Shown here: positions 1 through 8,994 of the stretch, one piece after another | How positions within the stretch are numbered: position 1 is the stretch's first letter | Layout: each line of letters begins with the position of its first letter | Source: Malonomonas rubra | Lineage (GTDB): Bacteria > Desulfobacterota > Desulfuromonadia > Desulfuromonadales > Geopsychrobacteraceae | Assembly: GCF_003247215.1 (NCBI RefSeq) | Contig: NZ_QKAP01000033.1 | Span: 1-41,330 of the forward strand | Reading direction: 5' to 3' | Length of the DNA: 41,330 bases | The notes under the pieces: generated by a model | Told to the model about the DNA's origin: nothing | What the model saw: only the letters and a program-made list of their open reading frames with translations | The model's database searches: none | Program-made: the position numbers and the translations under genes

Positions 1-122
1 TCACCAGCGCCGAAAGGCCTACGTTCCTCCGGACAGTCGCAGACACTCAAATAAGTTTTTACCGGGCAAAGCGAGGCCGAGTATCGACAGTAGATAGAAA
101 TGTGCTCGTAAGGTTGGAGCGA

Positions 123-272
123 TCAACTTCTTCTTTTAGGCCGGAATGTTAGCTTGCTGAATCCAGCTATTAATTCGTCTTTTTTGAGAGGTTCGAACTG
201 CACCGCATCTTTCATCTTCGTTCCAATTTGGACATCTATGGACACGTCATAAGAAATGGACACAATTGTCAC
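123..272 (-). other. possible small ORF or 3' remnant of a gene
   Basis: A minus-strand frame is open from a GTG at 272 to a TGA at 123-125, giving about 49 residues that end in a basic tail (RPKRRS). The stretch from the internal Met to the end (KMKDAVQFEPLKKDELIAGF) has the look of real protein, but there is no ribosome binding site before the GTG and I do not recognise the family. The upstream part of the frame overlaps a pair of ATGGACAC repeats at 238-245 and 256-263, so this may be the tail of a gene cut by a mobile element. The rest of 1-351 holds no gene that I can support. Confidence 0.22.
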
Positions 273-315
273 CAGCTATGCGCTGCCAAATGCGTATTTT
301 AAAACAGTTTTTTTA

Positions 316-324
316 TGTTAGAAT
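316..324 (+). promoter_or_regulatory. possible extended -10 promoter for the carbonic anhydrase gene
   Basis: TG-T-TAGAAT (316-324) has the form of an extended -10 element and lies about 27 bases before the start codon. No convincing -35 box is present, which is tolerated with an extended -10. A very similar ATGTTAAAAT lies upstream of nhaA at 23760-23769. Confidence 0.35.
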
Positions 325-351
325 GCCGGACGTCAAAGCGAAGGAGAAGTT

Positions 352-1041
352 ATGGCTGATGTCACAAAATTCATTTCCGGGATCGCCAACTTTCAGCAGC
401 AGCACTTCGGGGAAAACCCGGAGTTGGCCAGCACTCTGCTTTCCGGACAAAAACCGCAGGCGCTTCTGATTGGCTGCTGTGACTCGCGGGTAGATCCGGC
501 CCTGCTGACCGACAGCGCACCCGGCGACCTGTTTATTCTGCGCAACATTGCCAACCTGGTCCCCCCCTACAGCAAGAGTGACGACTACCACGGAGTCAGT
601 TCGTCAATCGAATACGCCGTCTGCTTCCTCGAAGTCTCCGACATAATCGTGCTCGGCCACTCCAACTGTGGCGGCATCGGCGCGCTGATGGATTCGGCCA
701 AAGGCGAAAAAGTTGGCGAATTCATCGGGAAATGGGTCAGTATTGCCGCTTCGGCGCGGGACAAGGTTCTGACCGAGATGCCGCAAGAAGAGAAGGAAAA
801 GCAGACCCGGGCTTGCGAGAAAGAAGCAATCTTGGTTTCGTTGAAAAACTTGATGACCTTCCCCTGGGTCAAAGAGCGAGTTGCCAAAGGTCAATTGAGC
901 GTGCATGGCTGGTACTACAACATGGGCACCGGCCAGTTACGCTATTACAACCCATTGACCGGAGAGTTTGAGATTCTCGTCGAACGCTATTCGCCCGGGC
1001 AAAAAACCACAGAAGAGGAACAAGCCATAACGGAAAAATAA
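352..1041 (+). CDS. beta-class carbonic anhydrase
   Basis: This 229-residue protein should interconvert CO2 and bicarbonate in the cytoplasm. It carries the two diagnostic beta-class motifs: CCDSRV, in which Cys42 is a predicted zinc ligand and Asp44-Arg46 form the catalytic dyad, and HSNCGG, in which His103 and Cys106 are the other zinc ligands. Its length is normal for the family (200-230). The ATG at 352 follows AAGGAG at a good distance. The next gene, 57 bases downstream on the same strand, may encode a second and unrelated carbonic anhydrase, which suggests the pair is a small inorganic-carbon unit. The C-terminal tail beyond about residue 215 is polar and probably disordered. The family call is firm; the physiological role (bicarbonate supply for carboxylases or pH balance) is inference. 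Confidence 0.95.
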   Translation: MADVTKFISGIANFQQQHFGENPELASTLLSGQKPQALLIGCCDSRVDPALLTDSAPGDLFILRNIANLVPPYSKSDDYHGVSSSIEYAVCFLEVSDIIVLGHSNCGGIGALMDSAKGEKVGEFIGKWVSIAASARDKVLTEMPQEEKEKQTRACEKEAILVSLKNLMTFPWVKERVAKGQLSVHGWYYNMGTGQLRYYNPLTGEFEILVERYSPGQKTTEEEQAITEK

Positions 1042-1098
1042 TTCTTCCCCTTATCGCCGCCGTCAATTGCCTGAAAACGGAAGACATCGGAGTCATCC

Positions 1099-2154
1099 AT
1101 GCCTATTGCACCTCCCGCTGAAAGCCTGCTCGACCAAGCTCCAATGAACCCGATGGAACTTTATGGACGGCTGCGCAACCTGACCGACCGGGCCGGTTTC
1201 AGCGAGACATTGCCGGCGATCTGGCAGTGCTCAGATGAAAGCCAAGCAATAAAAAAGGCGCTGTTCGGCTACATCTATAACTGCCCCACCTTCAACCTCG
1301 GCCGGGTCGGAGCCCTGCTCGATCCAGCCCGCATGACAACTGCCGCCCACCACGGCAAAGACCTGGTTATTTTCGGTGGCAGTCATATCGGGGCGAACGA
1401 GATAGGCGGTATCGGCTATATCCAGCGGATAACCGGTCAACAAGCTATCTGCTGCGGCATGCTGGGGCGGGTCTTGGATGATTATCTGCCAGTTTATCGG
1501 CGGGCAGCGAAGCTGATCAAGATCTTCTGCGATGGCAACAGCGTCAAAATAGAAATTCCGTACAAATATCTTTTTTCCAAACCGGCCACCAATGCGGTAC
1601 GGATCCAGATCGATATCAACCGGTTAAAAGAGGGGGATGCCTTAGGAGAGGGGACCCTTGGAAAAATCTACAGTTTGCATCCGGAACTGATCAGGGTACT
1701 GCAGAAACGAACGACCGTTCCACAGGTTCCCGAACCGATCGGTTCGCTGTTGAAACAGGACTACTTCAGCTTCAAAAAGAAGCTTGATTTCGACAGCCAC
1801 GAGCACAAAACAATGCTGGAGGTCTCGGTGTTTGACTTTCTTCCCGAAATCGTCACTTCAGAGCATCCGCACCGACGCCTGTGTAACATTAACACCTGGC
1901 GCGAGTTTCATCGCATCGCCGCCTTTATCACCGACGAATTCGACGGCCGTGGCCGGAATATCTTCATGCTGGCCGGTCTGACCATCGACCACTCAATCCG
2001 TCACAACACAATCATTCCACAATTCGGTTTCTGGATGGAAGGTGGCAACGCTCTGGAAGCGAAGTATTTCGGCCCAAATGAAATCAATCGCCTGCTATCG
2101 GAACAACAGATTTACAAGCCCCCGGTGACGTTTCTGGAATACGCAGGACTTTAG
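1099..2154 (+). CDS. uncharacterised protein, possible LCIB/LCIC-family carbonic anhydrase
   Basis: This 351-residue protein has no signal peptide or membrane segment. Two features suggest the limiting-CO2-inducible (LCIB/LCIC) carbonic anhydrase family, which has a beta-CA-like fold with Cys-His-Cys zinc ligands. First, CSDE at residues 44-47 resembles the Cys-x-Asp catalytic motif. Second, a block at about 83-120 contains HHGKDLVIFGGSHIG followed by GQQAICCG, giving His96 and Cys118/Cys119 as the other candidate ligands. Position next to a classical beta-CA, with GGAG six bases before its ATG, supports an inorganic-carbon role. The C-terminal 200 residues, with charged and aromatic-rich stretches, are not explained by the LCIB domain and could be a separate module. 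The carbonic anhydrase call is inference from motif order and context; without a profile search it remains a hypothesis. Confidence 0.55.
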   Translation: MPIAPPAESLLDQAPMNPMELYGRLRNLTDRAGFSETLPAIWQCSDESQAIKKALFGYIYNCPTFNLGRVGALLDPARMTTAAHHGKDLVIFGGSHIGANEIGGIGYIQRITGQQAICCGMLGRVLDDYLPVYRRAAKLIKIFCDGNSVKIEIPYKYLFSKPATNAVRIQIDINRLKEGDALGEGTLGKIYSLHPELIRVLQKRTTVPQVPEPIGSLLKQDYFSFKKKLDFDSHEHKTMLEVSVFDFLPEIVTSEHPHRRLCNINTWREFHRIAAFITDEFDGRGRNIFMLAGLTIDHSIRHNTIIPQFGFWMEGGNALEAKYFGPNEINRLLSEQQIYKPPVTFLEYAGL

Positions 2155-2159
2155 GCCAA

Positions 2160-4049
2160 CTAACGCACCTCGACTATTTTTCTACCTTGGACCCCCAACA
2201 GGAAAGGCTGCTTGATCGCCTCGCCAAGGGCATCGAAACCAAGTGTTCCGGTCACACCGCGGAAACCGTGCAGCCCTGACAATTCCTGCCGCAGATCGTC
2301 ACGGTTTTCAATCTGCGGATCGTCCATCCCCCGCAGCAGCATGTTGGCCACATCGAAGGCCTGGGCACTGAGAATGGTCGGCTCCTCCTGGTAGGTCTGC
2401 TGGAATAGTTCGACAAAGCGCTGCACTTCCGGCCTCCGGCTGTCACTGAAAAAACCGTCTATGAACACCGCGTCACCAAGGAAACGACCGGCCCGCTCTA
2501 CTAACTCCGGCGAGTTCCAGCCATTGATCCCGAGCAGTGTGACATCCTTGATTCCGTAAAACATCAGCTGTGGCGCCAACATGCCGATCCGTTCAGCATA
2601 ATCGGGGATGAACAGAGCATGGAAGGGAGCCAGTGGGTATTCCAACTCCGGCAACTCCTCCGACTCTTTGTCCGATTTGGGACCGACCGGTTTTGGCGGG
2701 ATCTTCACCACGTGGTCTTCCCATAGCAGCGTCTGGATCTGCTTCTGGAAATCAGTGCCATCTTCCGGGTAGCTGACGGTATCGACAATCTCACCACCCA
2801 GTCTGCGGACCTCATCGACAAACAGGCGGGTCATCTCTTCACCGAGCCGATTTTCCGGATAGAGGACCGAATAGGATATATGCTGAGTGTCGATAGCGTA
2901 ACGGACCAGGCTGCTGATCTGCTGTTCCGGCGTCAGGGAATCGCGGAAGACATATTCGCCAAGCTGCGGCAGCCCAGCCCGTTGCGACAACGTCAGCAAC
3001 GGCACCATCTCCAGCTGGGCTCTGGAAGCCGCCTGTTCGGCACCGGCACCCAGCAGCGGACCAATAATCGCCATCACCTTATCGTCATCGGTCAAGCTGC
3101 TCACCAACTGGTCCGTGGAATTTCCTTCGACAGCCGTGTCTCGAAAAATCAGCCGAACCGGCAGCCGGGTCTGGTTATGCTCCTCTACCGCGAGCTCCAA
3201 ACCCTTTTTGACCAGCTCCCCGTAGGAGGCATAACGACCGCTAAGCGGCAACAATACACCGATACTGTCACGGTTAACCCAGCTGTCAATGCTGGTCCGC
3301 TGCAATAGCATTTCCGCTTCCTGCCAGTAGGGGAAGGTGACCGTCGAACCAAGTACCTGCTGCAACAGCTGCTTGGCACGCTCCGGTTGTTGCCCCATAA
3401 ATCGCCGAGCCAGCTGCAGGCGGGCATCCTGCCCGATCGCGGTCCCCTGCCACATGAATGCGGCTTCTTCAAGCTCGACAACACTTAAACGAGTCTGTAA
3501 CAGGCTGTGAACCTGTTCAAGAATGCTGGCCTGATTTTCAACCAGCGGCAGAGCTTTCTGTAGAAAAACCAAGCCATTGAGCGGCTGCTGCAGATGAATC
3601 TCCGCATTGGCTAAGGCCAGCAACAGCAGCGCGGTATCGCCACTGGTGAAGGAGATTTCCAGCAGCGGCTGAAGTTGTGCCTGTCCGGATGCATAGTCAC
3701 CTGTCTGAATCAGGCAGTAACCGCGTAGCAGGCTGGCCTCCGGTCCACGCAACTGCAGCGGAATCCGCTCCAGATAGAGCAGGGCATCCGAGTAACGTTT
3801 CTGTTCAGTAAAAATCCGGCCGATCAGCGTATACGCCTGGGCAGCATGTGGGTTCTGCGGGTAGCGCTGGACAAACGTGCGCAGTGTTGCCAAAGCGTGC
3901 TGCTGATTTCCGGCATGAAAAAGCTGCTGGCCTCGCTCGAACTCGGCAGTGGCTTCAGCAGCTAAATCTTCAGCGGCGAAGGAGGGGAGAGTCATAGGCA
4001 GAGCCAAAAAGAAAAAACACAACAAGAGCAGGCAGACGATCCGCTTCAT
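2160..4049 (-). CDS. TPR plus type-1 periplasmic-binding-fold protein, LpoA-like
   Basis: This 629-residue exported protein starts at the ATG at 4049 (MKRIVCLLLL) and has a Sec signal peptide ending near SFAA|E; there is no lipobox. Residues 30-250 are helical repeats of TPR type (HAAQAYTLIGRIFTEQKRY). From about 265 (IGVLLPLSGRYASYGELVKK) it follows the Peripla_BP_6 / leucine-binding fold. A Lys/Pro/Glu-rich insert near 450-475 probably forms a loop. The same order, TPR followed by periplasmic-binding fold, occurs in LpoA, the outer-membrane activator of PBP1A, and PBP1B is encoded in this window (37649-39940). The gene lies 37 bases after dnaJ on the same strand with no terminator between, so it may be read with the heat-shock operon. 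The function as a penicillin-binding-protein activator is inferred; amino-acid or peptide sensing is possible. The lack of a lipobox differs from LpoA. Confidence 0.7.
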   Translation of the reverse strand: MKRIVCLLLLCFFFLALPMTLPSFAAEDLAAEATAEFERGQQLFHAGNQQHALATLRTFVQRYPQNPHAAQAYTLIGRIFTEQKRYSDALLYLERIPLQLRGPEASLLRGYCLIQTGDYASGQAQLQPLLEISFTSGDTALLLLALANAEIHLQQPLNGLVFLQKALPLVENQASILEQVHSLLQTRLSVVELEEAAFMWQGTAIGQDARLQLARRFMGQQPERAKQLLQQVLGSTVTFPYWQEAEMLLQRTSIDSWVNRDSIGVLLPLSGRYASYGELVKKGLELAVEEHNQTRLPVRLIFRDTAVEGNSTDQLVSSLTDDDKVMAIIGPLLGAGAEQAASRAQLEMVPLLTLSQRAGLPQLGEYVFRDSLTPEQQISSLVRYAIDTQHISYSVLYPENRLGEEMTRLFVDEVRRLGGEIVDTVSYPEDGTDFQKQIQTLLWEDHVVKIPPKPVGPKSDKESEELPELEYPLAPFHALFIPDYAERIGMLAPQLMFYGIKDVTLLGINGWNSPELVERAGRFLGDAVFIDGFFSDSRRPEVQRFVELFQQTYQEEPTILSAQAFDVANMLLRGMDDPQIENRDDLRQELSGLHGFRGVTGTLGFDALGEAIKQPFLLGVQGRKIVEVR

Positions 4050-4086
4050 TCGCAATCCATTCAGTCTGTTTGGGGAAAGATGAAGG

Positions 4087-5202
4087 TCAGTCGAACAATT
4101 CCTTCATCTTATCAAAGAATCCACGTCCTTGGGGATGAATATCTTCACCGCCCTCCCGGGCAAACTCCTCCAGCAGTTCTTTTTGGCGAACATTCAGCTT
4201 GGTCGGCACCTCAACCCGCAGCACGACCAGTTGATCGCCACGCCCATAGCCCTGCAGCGAAACAATCCCTTTTCCGGAAAGCTTGAAAACTTTGCCGGTC
4301 TGGGTACCAGGTGGGATCTTGAGGGTTAGCTTACCCTCCAAGGTCGGCACCTCCAGATCGCAACCAAGAGCCGCCTGAACAAAAGAAATCGGCACCTCAC
4401 AGAGTACATCCTGCCCTTCACGCTGGAAGATCGGATGTTCGGAGACGCTGATCACCACGTAGAGATCGCCTGGCGGGCCACCGTTGGCTCCGGCCTCTCC
4501 TTCCCCCGACATCTTCAGGCGGGTACCGGTCTCGACACCGGCCGGAACCTTGAGTGAAACGGTCCTCTTCTGCTTGACTAAGCCAGTCCCGCGACAATCG
4601 GGGCAAGGGTCGGTGATGACCTTCCCCTCGCCACGGCAATCGGGGCAGGGCCGGGTCATGGTGAAAAAGCCCTGCTGGTAACGCACCTGACCGGCACCCC
4701 GACAGGTGCTGCAGGTCTGAACCTCAGTACCGGGGCGGGCCCCGGAGCCACTACAAGTGTCACAGCGCTGTTTGCGCGGCAGCTGCAGCTTTTTCTCGGC
4801 CCCAAAGGCCGCTTCTTCAAAATCGATAGTCAGGTTGTAACGCAGGTCGTCGCCACGGTGCCCCCGACTTCCACGACGCGAACCACCGCCGAAGATATCA
4901 CCGAAAATATCGCCAAAGATGTCCTCGAAAGGGGTACCGCCGAAATCAAAACCACCGCCGGAGAAACCACCGCCGCCATTCACCCCGGCATGACCGAATT
5001 GATCGTAGGTGGCCCGTTTCTGCGAATCGGAAAGAACGGCATAGGCCTCGGATAGTTCCTTGAATTTGTTCTCGGCCTCTTTATCACCCGGATTCTTGTC
5101 AGGGTGATACTGGATTGCCAGTCGCCGGTAGGCTTTTTTGATTTCCGCCTCACTGGCATTCCTGTTGACCCCGAGAATCTCGTAGTAGTCGCGTTTTGAC
5201 AA
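4087..5202 (-). CDS. dnaJ: chaperone DnaJ (Hsp40)
   Basis: DnaJ co-chaperone, 371 residues. It delivers substrates to DnaK and stimulates its ATPase. The J domain (SKRDYYEIL, then YHPDK with the essential HPD) is followed by a Gly/Phe-rich linker and four zinc-binding CxxCxGxG repeats ([32 protein letters not shown]), then the C-terminal substrate domains. I place the start at TTG 5202, because AGGA lies about eight bases upstream and homologues begin MSKRDYY; a longer reading from 5238 adds residues not seen in the family and runs into an intergenic hairpin. It is the fourth gene of the CIRCE-controlled operon, and the TTG start with the preceding hairpin may set DnaJ below DnaK. Confidence 0.97.
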   Translation of the reverse strand: MSKRDYYEILGVNRNASEAEIKKAYRRLAIQYHPDKNPGDKEAENKFKELSEAYAVLSDSQKRATYDQFGHAGVNGGGGFSGGGFDFGGTPFEDIFGDIFGDIFGGGSRRGSRGHRGDDLRYNLTIDFEEAAFGAEKKLQLPRKQRCDTCSGSGARPGTEVQTCSTCRGAGQVRYQQGFFTMTRPCPDCRGEGKVITDPCPDCRGTGLVKQKRTVSLKVPAGVETGTRLKMSGEGEAGANGGPPGDLYVVISVSEHPIFQREGQDVLCEVPISFVQAALGCDLEVPTLEGKLTLKIPPGTQTGKVFKLSGKGIVSLQGYGRGDQLVVLRVEVPTKLNVRQKELLEEFAREGGEDIHPQGRGFFDKMKELFD

Positions 5203-5225
5203 AACGATTATCCTGCGAATATAGG

Positions 5226-5258
5226 GAGCCGCCAGCAATAAAACCTGACCGGCGGCTC
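5226..5258 (-). other. intercistronic hairpin between dnaK and dnaJ
   Basis: On the minus strand GAGCCGCC (5258-5251) pairs with GGCGGCTC (5233-5226) around a 17-base loop. No T-run follows, so it is unlikely to be a full terminator. It may protect the 3' end of dnaK mRNA or reduce dnaJ expression. Confidence 0.6.
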
Positions 5259-5275
5259 AACATGCAATAGAAAGA

Positions 5276-7183
5276 TTACTTCTTCTCTTTGTCGTCGACG
5301 TCTTCAAATTCGGCATCAACGACATCGTTATCCGCTGCACCGGCTGCGGAGGTATCACCGGCAGCTTCACCCTCCTGCTGCGCCTTGGCGTACATCATTT
5401 CAGCCAGTTTGTGCGACGCCTGGGCCAGAGCTTCGCTCTTGGTTTTGATCTCTTCCGGATCATTCCCTTCCATGGCGGTCTTCAGCGCGGCCAGAGCATC
5501 CTCGATCTTCTTCTTGGTGTCACTATCAATCTTTTCGCTATGCTCGGCCAACGATTTCTCTGTGGTGTAGGCTAAACCGTCTGCCTGATTACGCGCTTCG
5601 ATCAGCTCACGCTTCTTCTTATCTTCTCCGGCATGGGACTCGGCATCCTTGACCATGCGATTAATCTCTTCTTCGGAGAGACCAGATGATGCGGTGATCT
5701 GAATCGACTGTTCCTTCCCAGTACCAAGATCCTTGGCGCCTACATGTAGGATACCGTTGGCGTCGATATCGAAGGTAACCTCGATCTGCGGTACACCGCG
5801 CGGTGCCGCCGGGATTCCGACCAACTCAAAGTTACCGATGGTCTTGTTATCGCCAGCCATTTCCCGCTCCCCTTGCAACACGTGAACCGAAACCGCCGGC
5901 TGGTTGTCAGCCGCAGTGGAAAAAACCTGGCTCTTTTTGCAGGGAACAGTGGTGTTCTTCTCGATTAGCTTGGTCATCACGCCGCCGAGGGTTTCGATGC
6001 CGAGCGAGAGGGGGGTAACATCGAGCAGCAACACGTCTTTGACGTCACCAGTCAGAACACCACCCTGGATAGCAGCACCGATAGCAACCACCTCGTCGGG
6101 ATTGACCCCCTTGCTCGGGTCCTTGCCGAAGATCTCCTTGACCTTCTCCTGCACCGCTGGCATCCGGGTCATGCCACCTACCAGAATGACTTCAGTAATC
6201 TCATTGGCTGCCAAACCGGCATCCTTCAGAGCCGTTTTACAAGGGGCCTCCAACTTACCGAGCAATTCGGAGCATATGCTTTCCAGCTTGGCACGGGAAA
6301 GTTTAATGTTCAGGTGTTTGGGGCCGGTGGCATCAGCAGTGATGAACGGCAGATTAACGTCGGTTTCCATCGAGCTGGAGAGTTCGCACTTGGCCTTCTC
6401 GGCCGCTTCCTTAAGCCTTTGCAGCGCCATCTTGTCGCCACGAAGGTCAATCCCCTGGTCCTTCTTGAACTCGCCGGCGACGTAGTCGATAATCATCTGG
6501 TCAAAATCCTCCCCACCGAGGAAGGTATCACCGTTGGTCGATTTGACCTCGAAAACACCGTCACCCAGGTCGAGGATCGAAACGTCGAAGGTTCCACCAC
6601 CCAGGTCGAAGACGGCAATGGTCATCTCATCCTTCTTATCGAGACCGTAGGCGAGCGACGCAGCGGTCGGCTCGTTGATGATTCGCAGCACGTTGAGACC
6701 GGAAATCTTGCCGGCGTCCTTGGTTGCCTGACGTTGGGAGTCATTGAAATAGGCCGGCACAGTGATGACGGCATCGGTAACGGTTTCGCCAAGATAATCT
6801 TCGGCGGTCTGCTTCATCTTCTGCAGGATCATCGCCGAAATCTCGGGAGAGCTGTACTGTTTGTCTCGTGCCTCAACCCAGGCGTCGCCATTGTCAGCTT
6901 CGACAATCTTGAACGGACTGATCTCGATGTCCTTTTTGACCGCATCCGAGTTGAACTTGCGGCCGATCAGGCGCTTGATGGCGAACAGGGTGTTCTCCGG
7001 GTTGGTCACCGCCTGCCGCTTTGCCTGCTGGCCGACCAGCCGCTCACCACTCTCCGTGAAAGCGACCATCGACGGCGTGGTACGCGAACCTTCCGAGTTG
7101 GCGATAACAACCGGCTCGCCACCTTCCATGACTGCGACACAGGAGTTGGTGGTCCCCAGGTCGATTCCGATAACTTTACCCAT
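5276..7183 (-). CDS. dnaK: chaperone DnaK (Hsp70)
   Basis: DnaK, 635 residues, the ATP-driven Hsp70 chaperone of the cytoplasm working with DnaJ and GrpE. The nucleotide-binding domain opens with [13 protein letters not shown] and contains the phosphate and adenosine signatures ([22 protein letters not shown]). The substrate-binding domain follows the linker [15 protein letters not shown], and the C-terminal lid ends in an acidic tail ([11 protein letters not shown]), as in Gram-negative DnaK. Length is standard. A strong GGAGG lies nine bases before the ATG. It is the third gene of hrcA-grpE-dnaK-dnaJ, so expression should rise on heat shock through CIRCE/HrcA. Confidence 0.99.
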   Translation of the reverse strand: MGKVIGIDLGTTNSCVAVMEGGEPVVIANSEGSRTTPSMVAFTESGERLVGQQAKRQAVTNPENTLFAIKRLIGRKFNSDAVKKDIEISPFKIVEADNGDAWVEARDKQYSSPEISAMILQKMKQTAEDYLGETVTDAVITVPAYFNDSQRQATKDAGKISGLNVLRIINEPTAASLAYGLDKKDEMTIAVFDLGGGTFDVSILDLGDGVFEVKSTNGDTFLGGEDFDQMIIDYVAGEFKKDQGIDLRGDKMALQRLKEAAEKAKCELSSSMETDVNLPFITADATGPKHLNIKLSRAKLESICSELLGKLEAPCKTALKDAGLAANEITEVILVGGMTRMPAVQEKVKEIFGKDPSKGVNPDEVVAIGAAIQGGVLTGDVKDVLLLDVTPLSLGIETLGGVMTKLIEKNTTVPCKKSQVFSTAADNQPAVSVHVLQGEREMAGDNKTIGNFELVGIPAAPRGVPQIEVTFDIDANGILHVGAKDLGTGKEQSIQITASSGLSEEEINRMVKDAESHAGEDKKKRELIEARNQADGLAYTTEKSLAEHSEKIDSDTKKKIEDALAALKTAMEGNDPEEIKTKSEALAQASHKLAEMMYAKAQQEGEAAGDTSAAGAADNDVVDAEFEDVDDKEKK

Positions 7184-7229
7184 CTTTATATCCTCCTTCT
7201 TGGATTCTTAAAACTATAAGCAGAGCGAT

Positions 7230-7844
7230 TTATTTTTCGTCTGTTTCGGTTGACTCTTGATCCGCTTCCGGCTCCTTCACTTCGGGAGCTTTGGCAACCA
7301 TCACCATCGCCGGTCGCAACAGGCGCTCGTTGAGCTGATACCCCTTCTGCATCTGCTGGGCAACTGTATTGACCGGATAATCTTCTGTTTCCAGCTGTCC
7401 CATCGCTTGGTGCAGAGCCGGATCGAAAGGCTGCCCGAGCGATTCGACCGGGGTCACCCCAAAACGGGTCAGCACCTGACTGAACTGGTCGAGAGTCATC
7501 TGCACCCCTTCCATCAACCCCTCACTGCTGTGGGCCTGCTCGGCATGTTCGACAGCGCGCTCAAGATTATCGATGACCGGCAAAATCTCGCGCAATATAT
7601 TCTCGTTGGCAAACTTGGCCAGTTCTTCTTTTTCGCGCTGCGTCCGCTTGCGCAAATTTTCCATGTCGGCCAGCGTCCTGAGGTATTGTTCCTGATGCGA
7701 CTTGGCCTCGCTGCGCACCTGCTCCAGTTCGAACAGCATCAGTTCTTCTTGACTCAGTTCTTCTTCGGCAACATCCTGCTCCTGTTTCTCCTGTTTGTTA
7801 GCATCAACCGCTTCCGGCTGTTCTTCTGGCTTTTTCTTGCCCAC
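7230..7844 (-). CDS. grpE: nucleotide exchange factor GrpE
   Basis: GrpE, 204 residues, which releases ADP from DnaK. The N-terminal 35 residues are Glu/Gln/Lys-rich and disordered, followed by the long coiled-coil helix (LADMENLRKRTQREKEE) and the beta-domain (GVTPVESLGQPFDPALHQAM). The start is a GTG at 7844 (MGKKK) preceded by AAGGAG at eight bases; no ATG is available nearby. The gene sits between hrcA (19 bases upstream) and dnaK (46 bases downstream), the usual order for this lineage. Confidence 0.97.
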   Translation of the reverse strand: MGKKKPEEQPEAVDANKQEKQEQDVAEEELSQEELMLFELEQVRSEAKSHQEQYLRTLADMENLRKRTQREKEELAKFANENILREILPVIDNLERAVEHAEQAHSSEGLMEGVQMTLDQFSQVLTRFGVTPVESLGQPFDPALHQAMGQLETEDYPVNTVAQQMQKGYQLNERLLRPAMVMVAKAPEVKEPEADQESTETDEK

Positions 7845-7863
7845 CTTGACAACTCCTTCTTTC

Positions 7864-8904
7864 TTATTCTACTTCCCGCTCCAAAATCCGACTGACCAAC
7901 TGGGCGGTAAAATCGACGATCGGGATGACCTTGGAATAAGCCATCCGCACGGGACCGATCACACCGAGGGTGCCGATCGCCCCTTTCTTATTGGAAAAAT
8001 TCGAGGTTACCAAGCTGCAACCCTCTATTTCGGCATGCTGGCTCTGGCTGCCGATGAAAATCTGGACCCCATCTGCCGCCTGCCCTCGATCGAGCAGTTC
8101 GATCAAGGTTTTTTTGCTTTCCAAAGTCTGAATGATCCGCTTCAGCCTCTCCGGAGCGTAAAATTCCGGTTGGTTCAGCATCAGCGAGGTCCCGGAAACG
8201 AAAACCAAGTTTTCCGCTTCGTCCTGCAAGGCCGCGCTCGACAAGCTCAACGCCTGCTTGCGCATCTGATCGTATCGGCTACGTTCATCGCGCAGATCTT
8301 GAACGATCTTCTCCCGAACTTCGGCGATACTCATGCCGTTTAATTCGCGGTTCAGATAATTGCTGATCTGCTCCAAGTCATGCTGGCTTAACTCTGGTGC
8401 CCCTTCGATCACCTTGTTCTGCACTAACCCAGTTTCAGAGACGTAGATTACCAACAGGCGACTGTGCGACAACCGAACAAACTCGATCTGCCTAAAAACC
8501 GTTGATGAAAACTTGGGTGCCATCACCAAACCAGTATAGTTGGACAGCCCCGACATAACCCGTCCCACTTCCTGCATGATGTCTTCCATTTTCATGCCTT
8601 TGAAGCGGTAATTTTTGCGTAGTCGGCTTTCTTCTTCCTTGCTCAGGTCGCGAACCTGCAACAGCGAATCGATATAGTAGTGAAAACCTTTTTCCGTCGG
8701 AACCCGTCCGGCAGAGGTGTGCGGCGAACAAAGAAATCCCATCTCTTCCAGATCGGCCATCACGTTGCGCACCGACGCTGGCGACAGATTGAAACTGTGT
8801 CGTTTGGTAATCGCGCGACTGCCGACCGGCTCAGCCGAGGAGATATAGTCTTCGACAATCGCCTCGAGAATATTTTGGCTGCGCTCGTTCAGCTCTTGGG
8901 CCAT
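7864..8904 (-). CDS. hrcA: heat-inducible transcription repressor HrcA
   Basis: HrcA, 346 residues, represses the class I heat-shock operon by binding CIRCE; GroEL normally assists its folding. The N-terminal winged helix is clear (NERSQNILEAIVEDYISSAE, PVGSRAITKR, SPASVRNVMADLEEMGFL), followed by the GAF-like dimerisation and inserted domains. GGAG lies nine bases before the ATG. It is the first gene after the CIRCE operator at 8962-8988, so the operon is autoregulated. Length fits the family (about 340-350). Confidence 0.98.
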   Translation of the reverse strand: MAQELNERSQNILEAIVEDYISSAEPVGSRAITKRHSFNLSPASVRNVMADLEEMGFLCSPHTSAGRVPTEKGFHYYIDSLLQVRDLSKEEESRLRKNYRFKGMKMEDIMQEVGRVMSGLSNYTGLVMAPKFSSTVFRQIEFVRLSHSRLLVIYVSETGLVQNKVIEGAPELSQHDLEQISNYLNRELNGMSIAEVREKIVQDLRDERSRYDQMRKQALSLSSAALQDEAENLVFVSGTSLMLNQPEFYAPERLKRIIQTLESKKTLIELLDRGQAADGVQIFIGSQSQHAEIEGCSLVTSNFSNKKGAIGTLGVIGPVRMAYSKVIPIVDFTAQLVSRILEREVE

Positions 8905-8918
8905 TGACTATCGCTCCG

Positions 8919-8947
8919 AAAAAAAGTGCCATACAAAAAATATGGCA
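8919..8947 (-). promoter_or_regulatory. terminator-like hairpin in the hrcA leader
   Basis: Between CIRCE and hrcA the minus strand reads TGCCATA, a seven-base loop, TATGGCA, then C and seven T residues (8925-8919). The seven-pair stem followed by a T-run is the form of a weak intrinsic terminator placed before the first gene, which suggests attenuation or a leader that influences hrcA translation. The stem is A/T-rich in part, so efficiency would be low and perhaps temperature dependent. Confidence 0.5.
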
Positions 8948-8961
8948 GCAGCTTGCACATG

Positions 8962-8988
8962 TTAGCACTCAGTCAAGCCGAGTGCTAA
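8962..8988 (-). promoter_or_regulatory. CIRCE operator
   Basis: TTAGCACTC (8962-8970), a nine-base spacer and GAGTGCTAA (8980-8988) match the CIRCE consensus at every position. It is the binding site for HrcA, encoded by the first gene downstream. Confidence 0.98.
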
Positions 8989-8994
8989 CATCAC

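Noticed and set aside
5203-5238. Longer DnaJ beginning MLAAPYIRR
   Set aside because: The extra residues are absent from the family and encoded in the intercistronic hairpin; TTG at 5202 has the ribosome site.
6314-7219. 301-codon open frame on the plus strand
   Set aside because: Lies wholly antisense to dnaK. Long antisense frames are common opposite GC-rich conserved genes, and it has no ribosome site or recognisable domain.
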